Of a stretch of DNA of 64,000 nt, positions 1 through 8,696 are shown piece after piece. The translations under genes were made by a program, and so were the position numbers. Source of the DNA: Ideonella_A intermedia_A (GTDB lineage Bacteria > Pseudomonadota > Gammaproteobacteria > Burkholderiales > Burkholderiaceae_C); contig CALRPU020000027.1 of the NCBI GenBank assembly GCA_943370175.1, positions 12,802 to 76,801 on the forward strand. The letters are read 5' to 3'. The notes beneath the pieces are model-generated. The model was given only the letters and a program-made list of their open reading frames with translations, was not told where the DNA came from and searched no databases. How positions within the stretch are numbered: the stretch's first letter is position 1; every line of letters starts with the position of its first letter.

Positions 1-33
1 ACGCTGGGATTCGACGTCAAGCTGACGTACTGA
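1..33 (+). CDS. C-terminal tail of an unknown protein (partial)
   Basis: Only the last ten codons and a TGA (31-33) of a possible rightward gene lie in the window. The visible tail alternates hydrophobic and polar residues (F-D-V-K-L-T-Y) and ends in Tyr, which is how the last strand of an outer-membrane beta-barrel usually ends. That reading is inference from ten residues and the frame could be chance. The gene would converge on the tRNA cluster. A short GCGCC/GGCGC hairpin at 41-54 follows it but has no T run. Confidence 0.35.
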   Translation, partial: TLGFDVKLTY

Positions 34-55
34 TGTGAATGCGCCAACCGGCGCG

Positions 56-130
<75 letters not shown>

Positions 131-176
131 GGCAAATCCCCATGTCGTGACCGGTGGCGAAACCACGTGGGTCGAA

Positions 177-252
<76 letters not shown>

Positions 253-261
253 AGGGGTCTT

Positions 262-337
262 TGGTGGCCTGGGGCGGAATCGAACCACCGACACGCGGAT
301 TTTCAATCCGCTGCTCTACCAACTGAGCTACCAGGCC
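262..337 (-). tRNA. tRNA-Phe (anticodon GAA)
   Basis: This is a minus-strand cloverleaf with acceptor stem GGCCTGG/CCAGGCC and encoded CCA (262-264). The anticodon stem is GCGGA/TCCGC and its loop TTGAAAA gives anticodon GAA for phenylalanine. It is the promoter-proximal tRNA of the cluster. Confidence 0.97.
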
Positions 338-346
338 GAGCCCAAG

Positions 347-352
347 ATCATA
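347..352 (-). promoter_or_regulatory. Candidate -10 box of the tRNA cluster
   Basis: The minus strand reads TATGAT here, 9 nt before the first base of tRNA-Phe, followed by a GC-rich discriminator (CTTGGGCTC). This is the usual arrangement for a stable-RNA promoter. A convincing -35 hexamer at 16-18 nt spacing is not visible, so the call rests on the -10 box and its position. Confidence 0.45.
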
Positions 353-404
353 ACACGCTCGCGGACCGCCTGGCGACAAATCAAACGGCCGAAGTCGACC
401 CGCC

Positions 405-1100
405 TCAAACGCCCCCGCGCTTGTTGCGGCTGAGGTCCACGCCCAGCTGCTTGAGCTTGCGATAAAGGTGGGTCCGCTCCAGGCCGGTTTTCTCGGCCAC
501 GCGGGTCATGCTGCCGTTTTCCTGCGCGAGGTGAAACTCGAAATAGCTCTTCTCGAAGGCATCTCGGGCTTCGCGCAGCGGGCGGTCCAGGTCAAAGCTC
601 TGCTCCGACTGGGGACCGCTGGGCAGCGCGTGCAGCAAGGTGACCGGCCCGCCCAGTGGGGCATGGTTGTTGTCGCCGACGGGCAGGCTGACCTCGGTGC
701 GAGACGCCAGACCCAGCGGCTGGGGTGCGCGGGCATGGGGCTTCGCCAGACCCTGCTCGACCGCGCGCAACAGCTTCTGCAGCGTGATCGGCTTTTCCAG
801 AAAGGCCATGGCACCGTGCTTGGTGGCTTCCACCGCGGTGTCGATCGTGCCGTGGCCGCTCATCATGATCACCGGCATCGTCAAGCAGGCCGTGCTGCTC
901 CATTCCTTGAGCAGCGTGATGCCGTCGACGTCGGGCATCCAGATGTCCAGCAGCACCAGGTCCGGACGCACGGACTCCCGCAGGGTGCGTGCCTCGGCGG
1001 CGTTTTCTGCGAGCTCGACCGTGTGACCCTCGTCGGTCAGGATCTCTGACAGCAAGGCGCGGATGCCCAGTTCGTCGTCAACAACAAGGATGGTGGCCAT
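405..1100 (-). CDS. Response regulator, NtrX-like, receiver plus Fis-type helix-turn-helix
   Basis: A cytoplasmic DNA-binding response regulator of 231 aa. The receiver domain (about 1-120) has the acidic pair D8/D9, phospho-acceptor D52 in LLDIWMPD, and the FLEKPIT lysine. Residues about 200-228 form a Fis-type helix-turn-helix (GLERTHLYRKLKQLGVDL). Between them is a linker of about 75 residues and no AAA+ domain, so unlike classical NtrX it cannot remodel sigma54 polymerase. This short architecture is usual next to betaproteobacterial NtrY kinases. It starts 6 nt after the kinase stop and is surely cotranscribed with it. Target genes are unknown. Confidence 0.88.
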   Translation of the reverse strand: MATILVVDDELGIRALLSEILTDEGHTVELAENAAEARTLRESVRPDLVLLDIWMPDVDGITLLKEWSSTACLTMPVIMMSGHGTIDTAVEATKHGAMAFLEKPITLQKLLRAVEQGLAKPHARAPQPLGLASRTEVSLPVGDNNHAPLGGPVTLLHALPSGPQSEQSFDLDRPLREARDAFEKSYFEFHLAQENGSMTRVAEKTGLERTHLYRKLKQLGVDLSRNKRGGV

Positions 1101-1106
1101 GAACCC

Positions 1107-3464
1107 TCAATGCGCCCGTGCCTGGGGAAAAGCAGCCCCGGCGGAGATGCTGGGGGACGGCGCCAATTTGGAAAATGATATCGAAACTTGCGCGCCCTGC
1201 GCGCTGCCAGACACCGCGGGCACCTCGCCCAAGCCCGCGTTCGCGCCCAAGTTGGCAATGCGCACACGGGCCGCGTGCTCGTCGGCGATCTTCTTGACCA
1301 CTGCAAGTCCGAGGCCTGTGCCCTTGCTCTTGGTGGTGACGTAGGGTTCGAAGGCGCGCTTGAGCACCTTGTCACTGAAGCCCGGGCCGTTGTCGACAAC
1401 GATCAGGCGCACCGCGCGCACGTCGCCGCTTTCGGTGCGCGCAAGTTCGGTGCGCACCCGCACCGTGGCCGGCATCCGCTCGGTCACTGCGTCCAGCGCA
1501 TTCTGGACCAGGTTGTGGATGACCTGCCTGAGCTGCGTGGTGTCGCCTTCGATCAGCGGCAAGCCGACCCCGGGCTCGAAGCGCAACACGCCGGTCTCCT
1601 GCGCGGTGGCGTACAGGCCCAGCACTTCGGCCACCAGGGCGTTCAGATCGACCGCCCCCAGGCGCACGGCGGGCAGCCGGGCGTAGTCGCGGAACTCGTT
1701 GACCAGCCGTTTCATCGCCTGGACCTGGTTGACGATGGTGCCCACCGAGCGCACCAGCATGGCCTGGTCCGGTCCTTCCAGCTTCGACTCCAGCTTGTGC
1801 TGCAGGCGCTCGGCCGACAGCTGGATCGGCGTCAGCGGGTTCTTGATCTCATGGGCCAGGCGTCGGGCCACCTCGCTCCAGGCCTCGCTGCGCTGGGCAG
1901 ACACCACCTCGGTGATGTCGTCGAAGACCAGCAGGCGGGCGCCCTGCGGCATGGCGGCGCCCCGCACCAGCAAGGTCTGGCCGTCGCGCTCGCGGCCGTC
2001 CAGCACCGGGGACTCGGTGACCGGGCCGGCGTGGTGGTCGGGCCGCTGGGCGGGCAGTTCGAATGAATCTTGCCATTGGTCGCGCTCGCCCAGCTCCGGG
2101 CTGCTGGCGTGCAGCTCGAAGCGCTGCGCCACCGCCAGCGCGAACGCCGTGAGGCCAGGCACGTCGTCGAAGCGATGGCCTCGGAACGACAGCAGCGGGG
2201 CGCGCAGGATGCGGGTGGCACCGGGGTTCACGGTGTCGATGCGGCCGTCGCGGTCGAAGACGATCACGCCGGCCGTGAGGTTGTCCAGGATGGTCTGCAA
2301 ATTGGTGCGCGCCCCTTCCAGCTGCGCCACGCTGCGGTCGACCAGCACCCGCGCCTCGGACAGCTGCTGCGTCATTTCGGCGAAAGACCGGGTCAAGCCG
2401 CCGAGCTCGTCGCGGGTGGCCATGACCTGCTTGGTGCTGAGGTCGCCCCGGGCGACCTGGCGCATGCCCTCGGCCAGCAGCAGCAGCGGCTGCGCCAGCT
2501 GCCGGGCCAGCGCCACCGCCAGCAGCAAGGCGCCGAACACGGCGAGGATCAGCGTCAGCGTCAGGGTGCCGATGTACATCTTGCGCAGGCCGTCGCGGGC
2601 CAGGGCGCGCTGCTGGTACTCGCGGTACGCCGACTGCACGGCCAGCGCGTTGGCGGCCAGCATCTGCGGCAGCACCTGGCTGACGTACAGGTAGCGGTCC
2701 TGCTGGGTCAGCTCCAGGCTGGCGCTGGGGATGTAGGCCAGGGCGCGGATGCGCGCCGGCTGACCGTTGTGCCCGGCCGCGGTGTTGGTGTTGGGGTCGT
2801 CGTCCAACCCCTCCAGCTGACTGGCCACGCGCGCGCTTCGCGCCTGCCGCAGCAGCGCCGCCGCCGGGCGGTCCGGGGCCAGGGCGCTGGTGCGGCTGCC
2901 CACGCTCATCAGGATCTGGCCGTTCGCGCCGACGATCGCCACCTCCTGCACCGACAGCTGCTCGCGCAGGCGCTCCAGGGCGATGGGGCGTGGCTCGAGC
3001 TTGGTGTCGCCCAGGCGTTCGGCGGCCACGCGGGTCTTGTCGGCCAGGTCATTGACCTGAGCGTCCAGCGTGCCACGGCCGAGGTTCAGGCCGGCGTCCA
3101 GCGCCCCTTCCACTTTCACGTCGAACCAGCTTTCGATGCTGCGCGATACGAACTGGAAGCTGACGGTGTAGATGAGCACGCCCGGCAACACGCCCACCAG
3201 CGCGAAGATGCCGGCCAGCTTCATCAGCAACCGGCTGCCGAACTTGCGCCGGGCCACCCGCACCAGCAAACGCACCGCCGCCACGCCAATCACCAGCACG
3301 AGCAGCCCGGCCACCACGACGTTGACCCAGAACAGCCATTCGTAGTGGCGCTCGTAGACGGCGCGGTTGTTGGTGGCCAGCGCCAGCAGGAAGGCCAGCA
3401 CCAGCGCGGCGCCAATGACGGCCACCAGGGAGATGATCCACGCCCAACGCGTTGCCTTGGTCAC
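1107..3464 (-). CDS. NtrY-like membrane sensor histidine kinase
   Basis: A membrane-bound sensor kinase of 785 aa from the chosen GTG. The order is three N-terminal membrane helices, a periplasmic region, a further membrane helix, HAMP, a PAS region (DNLTAGVIVFDRDGRI), HisKA with phospho-acceptor His in RRLAHEIKNPLTP, and an ATPase domain with DNGPGFS and GTGLGLAVV. It is the partner of the response regulator immediately downstream. The frame stays open up to 3536 inside the preceding gene. I chose the GTG at 3462-3464, 10 nt after the upstream stop, because the hydrophobic segment follows at once; TTG at 3482 is the alternative. The signal sensed is unknown. Confidence 0.88.
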   Translation of the reverse strand: MTKATRWAWIISLVAVIGAALVLAFLLALATNNRAVYERHYEWLFWVNVVVAGLLVLVIGVAAVRLLVRVARRKFGSRLLMKLAGIFALVGVLPGVLIYTVSFQFVSRSIESWFDVKVEGALDAGLNLGRGTLDAQVNDLADKTRVAAERLGDTKLEPRPIALERLREQLSVQEVAIVGANGQILMSVGSRTSALAPDRPAAALLRQARSARVASQLEGLDDDPNTNTAAGHNGQPARIRALAYIPSASLELTQQDRYLYVSQVLPQMLAANALAVQSAYREYQQRALARDGLRKMYIGTLTLTLILAVFGALLLAVALARQLAQPLLLLAEGMRQVARGDLSTKQVMATRDELGGLTRSFAEMTQQLSEARVLVDRSVAQLEGARTNLQTILDNLTAGVIVFDRDGRIDTVNPGATRILRAPLLSFRGHRFDDVPGLTAFALAVAQRFELHASSPELGERDQWQDSFELPAQRPDHHAGPVTESPVLDGRERDGQTLLVRGAAMPQGARLLVFDDITEVVSAQRSEAWSEVARRLAHEIKNPLTPIQLSAERLQHKLESKLEGPDQAMLVRSVGTIVNQVQAMKRLVNEFRDYARLPAVRLGAVDLNALVAEVLGLYATAQETGVLRFEPGVGLPLIEGDTTQLRQVIHNLVQNALDAVTERMPATVRVRTELARTESGDVRAVRLIVVDNGPGFSDKVLKRAFEPYVTTKSKGTGLGLAVVKKIADEHAARVRIANLGANAGLGEVPAVSGSAQGAQVSISFSKLAPSPSISAGAAFPQARAH

Positions 3465-3474
3465 GGCCGGCCGC

Positions 3475-4128
3475 TCATTCAATGCGGTGGAACTTCTCGA
3501 TGCGCAGCGCCCAGTCGGCCTGGCCGCCCAGGCCAATCTGCAGCGGGCGCGGCATCAGGCTGGTGTCGAGGCGGTAGCTGAACTCGATGTAGTGGCGACT
3601 GCCTTCTTCGAGCGCGCCGGGCTCGGCGATCTTCCAACCGGACACCCGGCGCACCGCCACCAGCGCATCGGCCAGGCTGTCGTAGTTCTGGTTGAGGCCG
3701 CCGAAGCTGACGCGGTACTTGCGCGTCAACGGCTGGAAGGCCAGCCGCCAGGTGCGTTCGGCGGTGTTGATGCGGCGGTCTCGCCAGTACCAGCGGTCGC
3801 GGTACAGCGTGGCCTGGGCGACGAAGTACAGCGGCACGCCTTTTTGCAGCGCGTCCTCCACACCGCGCGGCAGTTCGAACTGCACCGCGAAGCCCAATGT
3901 CAGGCCATCGTCGCCGCGGGTGACCTCGAAGCTGGTCAGTTCATTGGCCAGCGCCGTCGCCGCCGGCGTCGCTGGGGCGAGTCCCTGCGCCAGCGCGGGC
4001 GACACCGCAGCGCACAGCAGCAGCCAGGCCACCCAACCACCCATCAACCAAGCCGCCCAACGGGCCTGGGGCGCGGGGCGGTGCACAGACGTCCATTGCA
4101 TCGGCGGGGCTCGAAACCGGGACTGCAT
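3475..4128 (-). CDS. DUF4390 exported protein
   Basis: A 217-aa protein with an N-terminal hydrophobic export signal (GGWVAWLLLCAAVSPALAQ). The rest is a mixed alpha/beta domain rich in aromatic positions (RDRWYWRD, EGSRHYIEFSYRLDTSLMPRPLQIGL) that matches the DUF4390 family. This family sits between rsmB and the NtrY kinase gene in many betaproteobacteria, and its function is not known. A role in the signalling of the kinase is only suggested by the conserved neighbourhood. The ATG directly abuts the rsmB stop; an internal ATG at 4101 would give a tidier signal peptide. Confidence 0.82.
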   Translation of the reverse strand: MQSRFRAPPMQWTSVHRPAPQARWAAWLMGGWVAWLLLCAAVSPALAQGLAPATPAATALANELTSFEVTRGDDGLTLGFAVQFELPRGVEDALQKGVPLYFVAQATLYRDRWYWRDRRINTAERTWRLAFQPLTRKYRVSFGGLNQNYDSLADALVAVRRVSGWKIAEPGALEEGSRHYIEFSYRLDTSLMPRPLQIGLGGQADWALRIEKFHRIE

Positions 4129-5511
4129 TCAGCGCTTGACCAGCAGCGCGTGAAAGAAACCATCGCTGGGCCCCCCCACTGCGGTGGGCCCCTGCCGCGG
4201 ATTGTCGACCAGCGGGAGCAGGTGGCCCGGCGAACCTGCCGTGTCGACCCACGACGCGTCGCGCTGACGTTGCAAAAACGCATCGATCTGGTCAACCCCT
4301 TCGGCCTTGAACACCGAGCAGGTGCAGAACGCCAGCCTTCCGCCCGGCGCGAGCGTCGGCCAAAGGGCGTCGAGCAGCCGCGCCTGGGTGGCGGCCAGGC
4401 GGTCGATGTCGCCGGGGCGGCGCAACCAGCGCACGTCCGGGTGGCGGCGCACGATGCCCGAGGCGCTGCAGGGCGCGTCCAGCAAGATGGCGTCGAAGGG
4501 CACGCCGTCCCACCAGGTGGCGGGCTCGCCGGCATCGGCGGCCACCACCCGGGCGCCCAGGCCCAACCGCGCCAGGGTCTCGCCAACGCGGCGCAGGCGG
4601 TGGGGGTCCTGGTCCAGGGCCAGCAGGTCGATCTCGGTGCCCGGCGGGCATTGCTCCAGCAGCTGGGCCGTTTTGCCCCCTGGCGCCGCGCAGGCGTCCA
4701 GCACGCGCAGGCGGGGCGGCAGGGCGGGCAGGCCCGGCCCCTCGGCCAGCAGCAGGGCGGCCGCGACCTGCGCGCCCGCGTCCTGCACCGACACCTCCCC
4801 GGACTCGAAGCCCGGCAAGCGCCCCACCGGCACCGGCCGGTCCAGCCACACGGCGGCCGAGGCGGGCCGGCCGGTGCCACCCGGCAGCGGGCCCGGCTGC
4901 GCGGCCAACCCGGCGTTGGCGAGGCGCGTCAGGTAATCGGCCACGTTGCCACGGCGCAGGTTGACGCGCAGCGTCATCGGGGCGCGGGCGTTGTTGGCGG
5001 CCAGGATGGCCGCCCAGTCGCCCGGCCAGTCCTGGCGCAAGCGGGCGATCCACCAGGCCGGGTGGTTGTGAAGCGCGACCTCGTCCGGCCGCAGCAGGTC
5101 GGCGAGCGCCATGCGCTCGCGCAGGAACCGACGCAGCACCGCGTTGACAAAACCACCGGGCAGTTGGCGCGCTTGCGCCGCCTTGACCGCCTGATCGACG
5201 ACGGTGTGCTCCGGGTAAGGCGGATCGCCGTCCAGGGCCGCCGGCAACGCCGCATCGCGCCACAGCAGCGCCAGCGCGGACAGCAACAGGGCGTCCAGCG
5301 CTGGCGGCGGGGTCTTGGGGACCAGGCGGGCGCGCAAGGCGGTGGCGGTGCCCAGGCGGCGCAGCACCAGGAAGCTGAGGGCCTGGGTGCCGGGCCGCGC
5401 ATCGGGCGCGCAGGCAGCGAGCGATTCGGTCAGCGACACCCCGCCACGCACCGCCTGAACGGCGTCGGCGGTGTGACCGAGCAACCGGAACAAGGGCAGC
5501 GATGGATTCAC
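4129..5511 (-). CDS. rsmB: 16S rRNA (cytosine-967-C5)-methyltransferase RsmB
   Basis: This enzyme methylates C967 of 16S rRNA using S-adenosylmethionine. The 460-aa protein has an N-terminal NusB-like helical domain (about 1-145) and a C-terminal Rossmann methyltransferase domain. The SAM-binding motif is DACAAPGGKT at 272-281. The two catalytic cysteines of RNA m5C enzymes lie in DAPCSASG (C348) and CTCSV (C398). Its length is normal for the family. It is the first gene of the leftward operon leading to the DUF4390 protein, kinase and regulator. It diverges from folE across 88 nt. Confidence 0.95.
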   Translation of the reverse strand: MNPSLPLFRLLGHTADAVQAVRGGVSLTESLAACAPDARPGTQALSFLVLRRLGTATALRARLVPKTPPPALDALLLSALALLWRDAALPAALDGDPPYPEHTVVDQAVKAAQARQLPGGFVNAVLRRFLRERMALADLLRPDEVALHNHPAWWIARLRQDWPGDWAAILAANNARAPMTLRVNLRRGNVADYLTRLANAGLAAQPGPLPGGTGRPASAAVWLDRPVPVGRLPGFESGEVSVQDAGAQVAAALLLAEGPGLPALPPRLRVLDACAAPGGKTAQLLEQCPPGTEIDLLALDQDPHRLRRVGETLARLGLGARVVAADAGEPATWWDGVPFDAILLDAPCSASGIVRRHPDVRWLRRPGDIDRLAATQARLLDALWPTLAPGGRLAFCTCSVFKAEGVDQIDAFLQRQRDASWVDTAGSPGHLLPLVDNPRQGPTAVGGPSDGFFHALLVKR

Positions 5512-5599
5512 CCATGAAGTCTACGGGCAGGCGTCGGCCGTGGTTGGCTCGGTGCCAAGTCGGTTAACCTGTCGGCCACCCCAAGCCATCAGGTGGCCC

Positions 5600-6331
5600 A
5601 TGCCGACAGAGAGTGTCCCGACCATTTTTCGCAGCGAAGCCGAGCTTCAGCAGCTCACCGCCTCGCAGCGCATCCGCTATCGTCTGATGGCGGCCGACTG
5701 CCGCTACCACGCGAACGACAACATCTCCGCCTTCATCAAGGACGGCGAGATCGACGAGCTGCGCAGCGAAGTGCAGGCCAAGATGCAGGAGGTGCTGGAA
5801 GCCCTGGTGATCGACACCGAAAGCGACCACAACACCAACGAGACGGCCAAGCGCGTCGCCAAGATGTTCCTGACCGAGGTGTTCCGCGGCCGCTATGTGC
5901 CGATCCCCGCGGTCACCGAATTTCCGAACTTCTCGCGGCTGAACGAGCTGATGATCGTCGGCCCGGTCACCGTGCGCAGCGCCTGCTCGCACCACCTGTG
6001 CCCGATCATGGGCAAGGTGTGGATCGGCATCTTGCCGAACGAGCACTCCAACCTGATCGGGCTGTCCAAGTACGCCCGCATCTGCGACTGGATCATGAGC
6101 CGCCCGCAGATCCAGGAAGAGGCCGTGACGATGCTGGCCGATGAATTGCAAGAGCGCGTCAAGCCCGACGGCCTGGCCATCGTCATGGAAGCCGACCACT
6201 TCTGCATGCACTGGCGCGGCGTGAAAGACAACGAGTCGATGATGACCAACAGCGTGATGCGTGGGGCGTTCCTGAAAGACGCCAACCTGCGCCGCGAATT
6301 CCTGTCCCTGCTGAGCAAGAAAAACAGCTGA
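5600..6331 (+). CDS. folE: GTP cyclohydrolase I FolE
   Basis: It converts GTP to 7,8-dihydroneopterin triphosphate, the first step of tetrahydrofolate and pterin synthesis, in the cytoplasm. The protein has 243 aa. Zinc ligands are visible in SACSHHLCP and in the HFCMHWRG segment, and the family core PVTVRSACSHH and GLSKYARI is intact. The frame is open back to 5540, but ATG 5600 has an AGGTGG ribosome site just before it and gives the normal family length. A BLUF protein follows after 24 nt on the same strand. Confidence 0.95.
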   Translation: MPTESVPTIFRSEAELQQLTASQRIRYRLMAADCRYHANDNISAFIKDGEIDELRSEVQAKMQEVLEALVIDTESDHNTNETAKRVAKMFLTEVFRGRYVPIPAVTEFPNFSRLNELMIVGPVTVRSACSHHLCPIMGKVWIGILPNEHSNLIGLSKYARICDWIMSRPQIQEEAVTMLADELQERVKPDGLAIVMEADHFCMHWRGVKDNESMMTNSVMRGAFLKDANLRREFLSLLSKKNS

Positions 6332-6355
6332 CCCCCCACCGCCCCCGGAGCCCCC

Positions 6356-6781
6356 ATGCTTGTGCGTTTGATGTATGCCAGCCGTGCCGCCGAGTCGGTC
6401 AACCAGGACGAACTGGTGTCGATCCTGAAAAAGTCCAAGGCCAACAACCCGAGCCTGGGCGTGACGGGGGTGCTTTGCTATTCGGGCGGCATCTTTTTGC
6501 AGGTGCTTGAAGGCGGCCGCAGCGCCGTGAGCGCGCTGTACAACCGCATCGCCACCGACCCGCGCCACCGCCAGGTCGAGCTGCTGAGCTACGAGGAAAT
6601 CGGCGAACGCCGCTTCGCCGGCTGGTCGATGGGCCAGGTCAACCTGAATCGGTTGAACCCGGCCTTGCTGATCAAGTACTCCGAGACCGCGGTGCTCGAC
6701 CCGTACACGGTGTCGGGCGCCGTGTCGATGGCGCTGTTCAACGAACTGGTCGCCACGGCGGCCATCATGGGCCAGGGCTGA
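6356..6781 (+). CDS. BLUF-domain blue-light photoreceptor protein
   Basis: A 141-aa flavin photoreceptor. The BLUF domain fills about residues 1-95. Its light-switch residues are Y7, N31 and Q49, with W90 and M92 near the end; these spacings equal those of Tyr21, Asn45, Gln63, Trp104 and Met106 in AppA. The remaining 45 residues form the usual helical cap and there is no output domain, so signalling must be by protein contact. It is probably cotranscribed with folE (24 nt gap). Whether it regulates FolE or something elsewhere is unknown. Confidence 0.92.
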   Translation: MLVRLMYASRAAESVNQDELVSILKKSKANNPSLGVTGVLCYSGGIFLQVLEGGRSAVSALYNRIATDPRHRQVELLSYEEIGERRFAGWSMGQVNLNRLNPALLIKYSETAVLDPYTVSGAVSMALFNELVATAAIMGQG

Positions 6782-6836
6782 CCGAGCGGGGCCGGCCGGG
6801 CGGCATCCGGCCCAGCCATCACCACCCGGACGCCGC

Positions 6837-8207
6837 TCAGGTCAGTGCGTCCGCCCAGATCGTGCGGGCCCAGTTCCAGGCGTAGCGGCCTTCGAGCTCG
6901 TTGGCCGCGCTCGACAACCCACCCGAACCGGCAACGGTCTTGTAGGTCTTCTCGGCGGCCACGTACTCGTGGACGCTGGCCACGTGCACCACGTTCGTCG
7001 CGTCAACGAAGCTGTAGCAGGTGTTGGTCAACATCGGCGCCGGGTTGATGTCCCAGCCGGCGAACTCGGCCACGATGGCCGCGGCCGCGACCTTGGCGTG
7101 GCTGTTGGCCATGTGGCCGCTCTTGGGCATGCCGGGCGCGATCTGGATGGCGTCGCCCAGCACGTGCACGTCCTTCGCGACCGTCGACTCGAAGTTGAGG
7201 TAGTTCACCGGGCACCACCGACCATTGGCCGTGGCCAGGCCGGCCTGCACCGCGACGGCGCCGGCGCGCATCGGCGGCAGCACGTTGAGCACGTCGGCGC
7301 GCACGTCGTCCTGCACCTCGAACTTGACGGTGCCCGTGGCCGCGTCGACCGCCATGGCCTTGTGCTGGGGGCGGAACTCGACGATGCCCTTGTACTGCTC
7401 GGCCCAGGCCTTCTTGAACAAGGCGCCCTTGGACGTGACGTCGGGGTTGGCGTCCAGCACGAGCACCTTGCTGCGCGGCTTGGCGGCCTTGAAGTAGCTC
7501 GCGACCTGGCAGGCGCGCTCGTAAGGCCCGGGCGGGCAGCGGTACGGGGCCTCGGGCACGGTCAGCACGTAGGTGCCGCCATCGGGCATGGCCTCGAGCT
7601 GGCGGCGCAAGGCCACGGTTTCGGTGCCGGCCTTCCAGGCCTGCAGCACACGGCCATCGGCGTGGGCCTGGCGCAGGCCGGCCACGCTGTCGAACATCAG
7701 CTCGACGCCCGGCGACAGCACCAGCTTGTCGTAGCGGATGGTCGGTCCGGCGGCCAGCGTGGCGGTCTTCTTGGCCGTGTCGATGCTGGCCACCATGTCC
7801 TTGATGACGGTGATGCCGTGCGTGCGGTTCAGACTGTCGTAGGGCGTGGTGATGTCGGCCAGGGTGCGGCTGCCGCCAATCACCAGGTTGGAGATGGGGC
7901 AGGACACGAAGGCCTCGTTGGGCTCGATCAGCACCACCTCGATGGCGTTGCCGGAAAACAGCCGCAGGTACTTCGCCGCGGTGGCACCGCCGTAACCCCC
8001 ACCCACCACCAGCACGCGCGCGGTGGCCGGCACGCGACCCGTGCCCGCACCCGTCGCGCAGGCGCCGAGCCAGCCGGTGCTGCCCAGCACGCCCAGGGCG
8101 CCGGCGCCACGCAGCCAGCGGCGGCGATCGGGGGCCGTGGTGGGCGTGGTGGGCGTGGTGGCTGTGGTCGTCACGGTGTTGGTCTTGTTGTTCACAGGGC
8201 TGGTCAT
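6837..8207 (-). CDS. fccB: Flavocytochrome c sulfide dehydrogenase, FAD subunit FccB
   Basis: The FAD subunit of flavocytochrome c, which oxidises sulfide to sulfur or polysulfide in the periplasm and passes electrons to the heme subunit. The 456-aa protein starts with a Tat signal (RRRWLRGAGALG). A Rossmann FAD site follows (VLVVGGGYGGATAA). Two cysteines in the family positions, FVSCPISN and RWCPVNYLNF, should form the redox disulfide. The C-terminal FCSD-type domain is complete. It follows fccA by 16 nt. SoxF is the close relative; the pairing with a small cytochrome fits both names. Confidence 0.92.
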   Translation of the reverse strand: MTSPVNNKTNTVTTTATTPTTPTTAPDRRRWLRGAGALGVLGSTGWLGACATGAGTGRVPATARVLVVGGGYGGATAAKYLRLFSGNAIEVVLIEPNEAFVSCPISNLVIGGSRTLADITTPYDSLNRTHGITVIKDMVASIDTAKKTATLAAGPTIRYDKLVLSPGVELMFDSVAGLRQAHADGRVLQAWKAGTETVALRRQLEAMPDGGTYVLTVPEAPYRCPPGPYERACQVASYFKAAKPRSKVLVLDANPDVTSKGALFKKAWAEQYKGIVEFRPQHKAMAVDAATGTVKFEVQDDVRADVLNVLPPMRAGAVAVQAGLATANGRWCPVNYLNFESTVAKDVHVLGDAIQIAPGMPKSGHMANSHAKVAAAAIVAEFAGWDINPAPMLTNTCYSFVDATNVVHVASVHEYVAAEKTYKTVAGSGGLSSAANELEGRYAWNWARTIWADALT

Positions 8208-8223
8208 TCGGGGCTCCGCGCGG

Positions 8224-8553
8224 TCAACGGGACTGGGCGGCGAAATACGCCGCGATCTGCTCGATCTGCACGTCGCTGTAGCCCTTGGCCAGCTGGTGCA
8301 TCACGGTGGCAGGGCGGGCACCGCTCTTGAAGGCCTTCATTTGCTCGACCGTGTAGGCGGCTGGCAGGCCGGCCAGGCCCGGCACGGCGCTGCCAGAGAC
8401 GGCACGCCCCTCCGTGCCATGGCAATTGGCGCAGGTGGCGGCCAGGCTGCGCACTTGCAGCGCCTTGGCGTCCTGGGCGTGGGCCGCCGTGGCCGACAAC
8501 GCCAACACCCACACGGCGCCGACCGACGCCAGGGCCCTCGAAAAACCGGGCAT
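8224..8553 (-). CDS. fccA: Small monoheme cytochrome c, FccA/SoxE-like subunit
   Basis: The electron-accepting cytochrome subunit for FccB. The protein has 109 aa, with a signal peptide ending in AHAQD, one heme site CANCHG and a class-I cytochrome fold; a later Met (VMHQL) is a candidate sixth ligand. It is the small one-heme form, not the 20-kDa two-heme form known from Allochromatium. The frame opens at 8658, but ATG 8553 has AGGAG eight bases before it and begins the signal peptide. It is the first gene of the fccAB pair. Confidence 0.9.
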   Translation of the reverse strand: MPGFSRALASVGAVWVLALSATAAHAQDAKALQVRSLAATCANCHGTEGRAVSGSAVPGLAGLPAAYTVEQMKAFKSGARPATVMHQLAKGYSDVQIEQIAAYFAAQSR

Positions 8554-8595
8554 GCGAACACTCCTGATGATGGATAAGTTTTGACTGATGGTTGA

Positions 8596-8644
8596 GGATG
8601 CATGGGCATCCCCACTTTGGCAAGCTAAGGTTTCTTCTAAGCTT
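8596..8644. promoter_or_regulatory. Two candidate operators upstream of fccA
   Basis: The 143-nt gap between the lemA-like stop and fccA contains a perfect inverted repeat GGATGC-4 nt-GCATCC (8596-8611) and an imperfect one, AAGCTAAG...CTAAGCTT (8622-8644). Both lie where transcription of fccAB should start. They are plausible regulator sites, but no matching regulator is adjacent and neither repeat resembles the sox operator at 47885. Confidence 0.35.
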
Positions 8645-8696
8645 TCCATGAGTGGCATGGGTCGTTCGGCCCGCCCGCGGCCGCCCCGGCGGGACC

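Noticed and set aside
405..1100. NtrX-like regulator as a truncated pseudogene because the AAA+ domain is missing
   Set aside because: Receiver and Fis domain are intact and the short form is the usual betaproteobacterial partner of NtrY, so nothing points to decay.
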